The notes under the pieces: generated by a model | Database searches by the model: none | Told to the model about the DNA's origin: nothing | What the model saw: only the letters and a program-made list of their open reading frames with translations | Position numbers and translations under genes: made by a program | Shown: in pieces, positions 58,926 to 64,000 of the stretch | How the letters are laid out: each line of letters opens with the position of its first letter | Position numbering within the stretch: the stretch's first letter is position 1 | Assembly: GCA_007258455.2 (NCBI GenBank) | Contig: VDFB02321300.1 | Coordinates: 62,001-126,000 of the forward strand | Direction of reading: 5' to 3' | Length of the DNA: 64,000 bases | DNA from: Sequoia sempervirens | Lineage: Eukaryota > Streptophyta > Pinopsida > Cupressales > Cupressaceae

Positions 58926-59360
58926 AGGAGTATCAAAGGATGACAGTGGCGTGAGTTGCACAAGCTAGAAATACTCACAATTTGAGGAATAGAAATGTAA
59001 ATTGTGACCAAGGAAAACCAGGCAGTATATTCATTAAAGAGAAAAATGCAGGAACGCAAGGAAATAAGGTTGATGGTAAAGAAGGATAAATCAAAGCCAA
59101 GGAGAGTAAAGGACCTAAGATTTGGGCTAAGAAAAATGATAAGATTGTTTCTCCAATCGTCAAAGAAAATACTCAAAAGTCTAATACAGATCAAGAAAAG
59201 AAACAAGAAAGGAAAGAGGTTGAAAAGAAATGTGAATAGTAGAAGGTCCAAATTGAGGAACAAAGTGTATTTCCTTATGAACTACCAAAATATAATCTAG
59301 TTGGCATGTTTCAGCTACTCTCCCAAGTCAAGGTGACAACCCCATTAATGGAGATGATGA
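58926..59360 (+). pseudogene. Lys/Glu-rich fragment between clathrin copies 2 and 3
   Basis: One frame reads Q-G-K-P-G-S-I-F-I-K-E-K, then many Lys and Glu residues (K-K-Q-E-R-K-E-V-E-K-K), with stops. It is not clathrin. Composition suits a downstream part of the unknown gene at 56088, but I cannot show this. Confidence 0.4.
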
Positions 59361-59444
59361 CAATCCTGCTACATATTTCCTTATGTCAAATGGTTTCTTA
59401 GGAAATATTTTGTTCATCACTAATATTGTAAATTTTGGGTGCAA

Positions 59445-60140
59445 CACTATATAGAGTTTCCCAATATTAAACATGTCATTTTCAACACCCATGCTATTGA
59501 GCCATAGGTCTGTGAAACATGATGTGCTCTTGAAATTGAATACAAACTACCAATTCCCTTACTGATTGTAGTATTTATCAAGCCCTTGTTGAGTTCTTTG
59601 GGACCCTTTCTAGAGAGTGGGAGTTGGAGTGCATGAAAGATCTCCTTCTTGTCAACCTGAGGGGAAATATCCAAATAATTGTCCAAGTAAAAATTGTGCA
59701 CCTTTTATTTATTTCAAATTAATAATGTTGGTTCTAGATGACATTGAAAATTGCTCTCTTATTTTTTATGTTAACTTCTTTCATGTCACATAGGCTACCA
59801 TGGAACATTCTGAACAATTGGGTGTAGAAGTTGTTTGAATAGTTCAATTCTTATGAAGGGCTATATTTCTTATTGGGTGCATATTTGAGCTCCAGGTGAT
59901 TTGACTTTGGATTTTCACTTGTGTCATTTTGTCACTGCTATTCATTGAACTATTTGAGGAGGTAATTTTGTAGTAGCTTGGGAACCTTGTACTTATATGG
60001 TAAACTATATTTTCAATGTCATTGGTAGTGAGAATCCCAACATTCACTTCAAATACATTGAAGCAACATCCAAAACTGGACAAATCAAGGAGGTGGAATT
60101 TGTAACTAGAGAGTCAGACTTCTATGATGCTGAAAAGACA
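59445..60140 (+). pseudogene. CHC: Clathrin heavy chain fragment, copy 3
   Basis: Exons: 59445-59507 (N-T-H-A-I-E-P, then TAG for the Gln codon at the splice site), 59582-59686 (35 codons, full length, ends CAA/GTAAAA), 59794-59895 (an internal deletion removes part of D-S-C-I-K) and about 60029-60140 (ends A-E-K-T-K). It then joins directly to a second copy of the unknown frame's tail at 60140. The introns are collinear with those of copies 1, 2 and 4. Confidence 0.86.
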
Positions 60141-60285
60141 AAGAATAACTATCTCCTCTTCCCGCATTGAGCCATTTCCTATAGAATATTTTCAAATATA
60201 TTTTAAGAGAACCTATTTTTTCTTGTGTCAAATTATTGGAATGGATGGTCAAGAGAAGATGCCAATTGGCCTAATGATGATGACC
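60140..60285 (+). pseudogene. Second copy of unknown frame's C-terminal block
   Basis: It encodes [15 protein letters not shown] and, after a shift, [18 protein letters not shown]. It matches 56613-56752 and keeps the reading of the junction more cleanly than the first copy. Confidence 0.75.
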
Positions 60286-61683
60286 CTTGTTGAGTTCTTT
60301 GGGACCCTTTCTAGAGAGTGTGTGTTGGAGTGGATGAAAGATCTCCTTCTTGTCAACCTAAGGGGAAATCTCCAAATAATTGTCCAAGTAAAAATTGTGC
60401 ACCTTTTATTTATTTCAAATTAATAATGTTGGCTCTAGATGACATTGACAATTTCTCTCTTATTTTTGATGTTAACTTCTTTCATGTCACATAGGTTGCC
60501 AAGGAATATTCTAAACAATTGGGTGTAGATTCATGCATCAAGTTGTTTGAACATTTCAAGTCTTATGAAGGGCTATATTTCTTCTTGGGTGCATATTTGA
60601 GCTCCAGGTGATTTCACTTTGGATTGTCACTAGTATCATTTTATCATTGATATTCATTGATCTATTTGAGGAGGTAATTTTATAGTAGCTTGGGAACCTT
60701 GTACTTATATGGTAAGTTGTATTTTCAATGTCATTGGCAGTGAGGGTCCCGACATTCAATTCAAATACATTGAAACAACAACCAAATCAAGACAAATAAA
60801 GGAGGTGGAACGTGTAACCAAAGTGTCAAACTTCTATGATGCTAAAAAGACAAAGAACTTTCTTGTGGAAGCAAGACTTTGAGATGCTTGTCCACTGATA
60901 AATTTTTATGATCAATTTGGATTTGTACCAAATCTTACCCATTACTTATATTCAAACAATATGTTGCGATACATTGAAGGCTATGTCCAAAAGGTAGGTC
61001 CTCATATTGAACACTTCTTTAAATTCCTCCTTGTTTTGTGCCAGATAAAACCTTATATATCTTCAATTTGCAGGTCACTCATTTCAGAGATCTTTAGTTT
61101 CTAAAAAGAGTTCTATAAATAGACCATATTTATCATGTTACTAATAATTTCTAAAAGACTACCATGTGTACCAAAATATTTTATGCATGCCAGGTGAAAT
61201 TTATTGTTGGTACCATGTCCTTTTAATAGTGGAGAACTAATATAAACTTAAAGGACATTCTTATTTATTGGAAAAAGGCTAATGTAACAGATATTGGTTA
61301 CAATATCAGCCTTTATCATTTTTATTGTGTGGGTTTTGCACATGCATTTAAAGGACTAAATTGTTTACTCTTTTTTGATTTTTGATTAGGTAAATTCATG
61401 CAATGCTCCTTTAGTTGTTGGTTAACTGCTTGATGATGATTGTCTCGAGGACTTCATCAAAGGTCTTATTCTTTCTATTCATTCTCCCCTTCTTGTTGAA
61501 CCAGTTGTTGAAGAATGCGATAAAAAAGGTAATGTATAAAATCTCCAAATCTATTTTTTAATTTCCATAAGGCTTATATTAAGCTAACAATTCTTGTTTT
61601 GTCTTTGTTTATTCCAGGAACCAACTTTGATTGTTGACACAATTTTTAGAGCATCTTGTGAGTGAAGGAAGTCACGATGTACA
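60286..61683 (+). pseudogene. CHC: Clathrin heavy chain fragment, copy 4 (longest)
   Basis: Exons: 60286-60387, 60495-60607, 60741-60993 (through [12 protein letters not shown] and Y-I-E-G-Y-V-Q-K), 61390-61528 (N-A-P-L-V-V-G to V-E-E-C-D-K-K) and 61618-61683 (L-T-Q-F-L-E-H-L-V-S-E-G-S). All are in the order of the clathrin heavy chain, with GT...AG introns. Stops occur at about 60880, 61423 and 61627. Similarity stops within an exon at about 61683, which marks the right edge of the captured piece. Copies 1-3 lack the last two exons. Confidence 0.88.
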
Positions 61684-61999
61684 TAGGACCCTTAGGCTTC
61701 ATTTTTCAAGTAGTTATTTCATGTTTTGGAGTTGTATAAGAAAAAAATAAAGCATTGTAACTTAGTTTTCTCGATCACAACACTGAGAAACACACTTTGT
61801 AACACATTTTTCAAATCAAAGACACATATTTAAGTCTTGTATCTATTGTAAGAACACCTTTTCTCAATAAAATTTTAGTATTTTTCCTTCTTAATAGCTA
61901 TTTCATTCTATGCAAATGAATGATTGATTAAACATTTTTCTATGTTTTATGTTTAAACCTCAAAAGCATTGTCTCATTTCCAACACTTTTAGGCAAAAA
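61684..61999. other. Spacer after clathrin fragments
   Basis: No homology recognised; AATAAA-like signals near 61746 and 61866 are compatible with poly(A) sites but not evidence of one. Confidence 0.45.
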
Positions 62000-62530
62000 T
62001 CAGTGAACAGAAACAATTAAATAAACTACCAATTGACTAAATATACTACCAATTGACAAAAATTAGTGAATAAATACGACTAAATATATACCTAAATATA
62101 CTACCAATTGACAGAAATTAGTGAATAAATATACTACCAATTGACAGAAGTTAGATAATAAATATGACTAAATCAATGACTAAAAATATACTACCAAATT
62201 GATCAATCAAAACAACCAAAAAAGGACTAAAAATTATTTAGTCATAAATTTGGCCGCGTTATAAATGACTGACAATAAACTACTAATGGTAACATGACCA
62301 AGCTCAGTGAATAAATATGACTAAATCAATGACTAAATTAATGACTAAATATACTACCAAATTGATCAATCAAAATGACCAAATAAATGACTAAAAATAG
62401 TTTATTCATAAATTTGGTTGCATTATAAATGATCGGAAATAAACTACTAATGGTCACGTGACAAAGTTTAGTCATTTATATGCAAATTTTAGTAGTTTTT
62501 TAGTCATTTATTGTTGTTTTTCTACTAGTG
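62000..62530 (+). repeat. CACTA-like subterminal repeats and terminus
   Basis: ATGACTAAA/TTTAGTCAT, TACTACCAA and AATAAACTACTAATGGT phrases recur many times in both orientations. The block ends in TTTTTCTACTAGTG at 62517-62530, the mirror of the CACTAGTAGAAAAA start typical of plant CACTA elements. No matching CACTAGTAGAAAAA end is visible elsewhere in the window, so the partner end is either outside it or decayed. Confidence 0.7.
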
Positions 62531-63189
62531 TTAGATTGAATAATAGTAAGTTATTTTTAACTATTTCAATTAGTTTTAAGGTAAAAAGTCAAAAATTAGT
62601 TTTTAGGAAGTCAAAAAATAATTACTTTACACAATCAATTAATGATAAGCTTCATTAAGTAAATCCCTATTTTAACAATTAAATCCTAACTGCTCCATGA
62701 AGCCCATTGTGAATGACCAAGTTGAAGTGCTCTTTGATTGAGAGTTCTAATGAATCTCTAATTCATTTCATGAAGGCTATTGGCATTGACCACCATTCAA
62801 GTAGGGGGAACTTCATCATTCCACCTTGCATGCTTCATGATGTTCATGTATCTTGGTGTCAAAGACCACATCAACAGTACTCTATATTCAAATCTTTATG
62901 AATTCATTCAAAATTTAACCATGAAAAAGGTCTTAGGTACCAAAGTATGCCCATAAAATCTATTAATTTCTGATTGGTCTAGAATTCATGGTGAATTTCA
63001 TTCAAAATTTTATTGTTCTACATGTTTGGAAGCAATCAGGAAGGTTGATGCTATTGTTGAAAATTTGTAAGGTTAGAAGACTCCTTTAAATTGGGATCAT
63101 AAGGATCAAAGGTTGACATTGCTAGTACCTTAGAAAATTCTCAAGTGTCCAAGTATCAAACAAATGATTGAATATGAATTCTAGATTTT
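62531..63189. other. Spacer, possibly decayed Gypsy pol
   Basis: No motif I can name; it lies directly upstream of an RNase H remnant. Confidence 0.4.
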
Positions 63190-63990
63190 TGAATGATGAT
63201 CAAATGTGGACTCTAAAATTTGATGGATCAAAGTCAAAAAAGGATGTAGTGTAGGGGAAAAGTTGACAAAACCTAAAGGAAGATTCTTATTGGAATCTTA
63301 TAGGTCACAATTTAATTGTACTAACAATGTGACAAAGTAAGAAACATTAATAATACACATACAAAATGTCAAATGCTTACAAGTGCAAATAGATTTAGAA
63401 CTAATGATTAAACATATCAAAAGTTAGTGTATGTTTTTCATGAAAAAAGAATGGCCGCTTATAAAAATATGGTTTGGGACTTGATTGAGGACTTTGATGC
63501 TTTCAACATCAAATCCTTCTCAAGGAAGAAGAATCAAATTGTAGATGAACTAGCAGTAGTTTTCAACACTTCACAACCTATGAAAAATCAAAATTGAAAA
63601 GATTCTTAATGGAATTGGTGCTTTTCCCTATAGTCCCAAACAATGTTAGAAACTTTTAGGTATTTGAAAATCACAAATACATTCTAGAATTTTTGAGACT
63701 TAGATCACAAATGAATTAGAGAGGGATTCTTTTAAGATGAATGGTGAAGAGGTTATACATCTAAAAACCAATAGCATTCCAAAAGGAATGGTCGCCATGG
63801 AAAAAAAAATTATATGGATCAAATAACTAAACAGAGAAGGCCTCTTAACTTATAAGGTAAAAATTATGATGCATATAGTTTAGGAGATGATCAATAGGTA
63901 AGAAATGTGCTCATAGGAAAATCATACATACTTAAGAAGAAAGGGATGATATAATTCAAGCATTAATGAATTATCTTGAGGTGATAGCTT
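63190..63990 (+). pseudogene. Gypsy RNase H-like remnant
   Basis: Pieces in several frames match the plant Gypsy RNase H region in order: W-T-L-K-F-D-G-S (about 63211), F-N-C-T-N-N-V-T-K (about 63312), N-M-V-W-D-L-I-E-D-F-D-A-F-N-I-K-S (about 63465) and N-S-I-P-K-G-M-V (about 63770). Many stops and shifts. The rest of the element may lie beyond the window end. Confidence 0.6.
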
Positions 63991-64000
63991 GGGGTAATGA

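Noticed and set aside
57687..61683. A functional clathrin heavy chain gene
   Set aside because: Only a short middle part of the protein is present, repeated and out of order, with stops and deletions.

Overview
This window looks like intergenic nuclear DNA from a large seed-plant genome, plausibly a gymnosperm. The sequence is AT-rich and I found no intact host gene. Almost everything I can identify is an old transposable element or a minisatellite. The gymnosperm guess is an inference from the density of decayed Copia and Gypsy elements and non-autonomous LTR elements; the sequence does not prove it.

Layout. 1-13486: a Ty1/Copia element (its 5' LTR is cut by the window edge), split at 3192-10226 by a complete Copia element of a related family with a perfect 5-bp target-site duplication (TSD). 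13487-17991: no gene recognised, several old tandem repeats. About 17992-27065: a third Copia-like element reduced to gag and protease remnants, split by a reverse-oriented non-autonomous LTR element at 21982-25605 (TSD TGATA). 27066-31229: anonymous DNA with two minisatellites. 31230-35209: a minus-strand non-autonomous LTR element with a retroviral-type protease remnant. 36090-42698: a minus-strand Gypsy-type element with 2.1-kb LTRs and only a gag remnant (TSD GTATG). Each of its LTRs carries an 83-codon open frame on the opposite strand. 42704-46250: a SINE-like piece and a complex direct/inverted repeat cluster. 46285-54414: a CACTA (En/Spm) TNP2-type transposase gene, broken at 48066-52813 by a minus-strand element encoding gag and protease only (TSD CTTTC). 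54415-56087: a minisatellite. 56088-61683: an unrecognised 217-codon reading frame followed by four partial, intron-containing copies of the same part of a clathrin heavy chain gene. 62000-62530: subterminal repeats ending in a CACTA-type terminus. 62531-64000: a decayed Gypsy RNase H region.

The most interesting part is 56-62.5 kb. Exons of the host clathrin heavy chain gene lie in tandem between a CACTA transposase gene and a CACTA-like end. At two of the four copies they join the same unrelated reading frame, as expected for gene-fragment capture (Pack-CACTA) followed by internal duplication. A SINE in one copy can be dated against its empty site in the next copy.

None of the transposon genes is intact. 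In the two Copia elements most stops are TAG, at positions best explained by CAG to TAG or CTGG to CTAG changes. That is the footprint expected from long-term CHG cytosine methylation.
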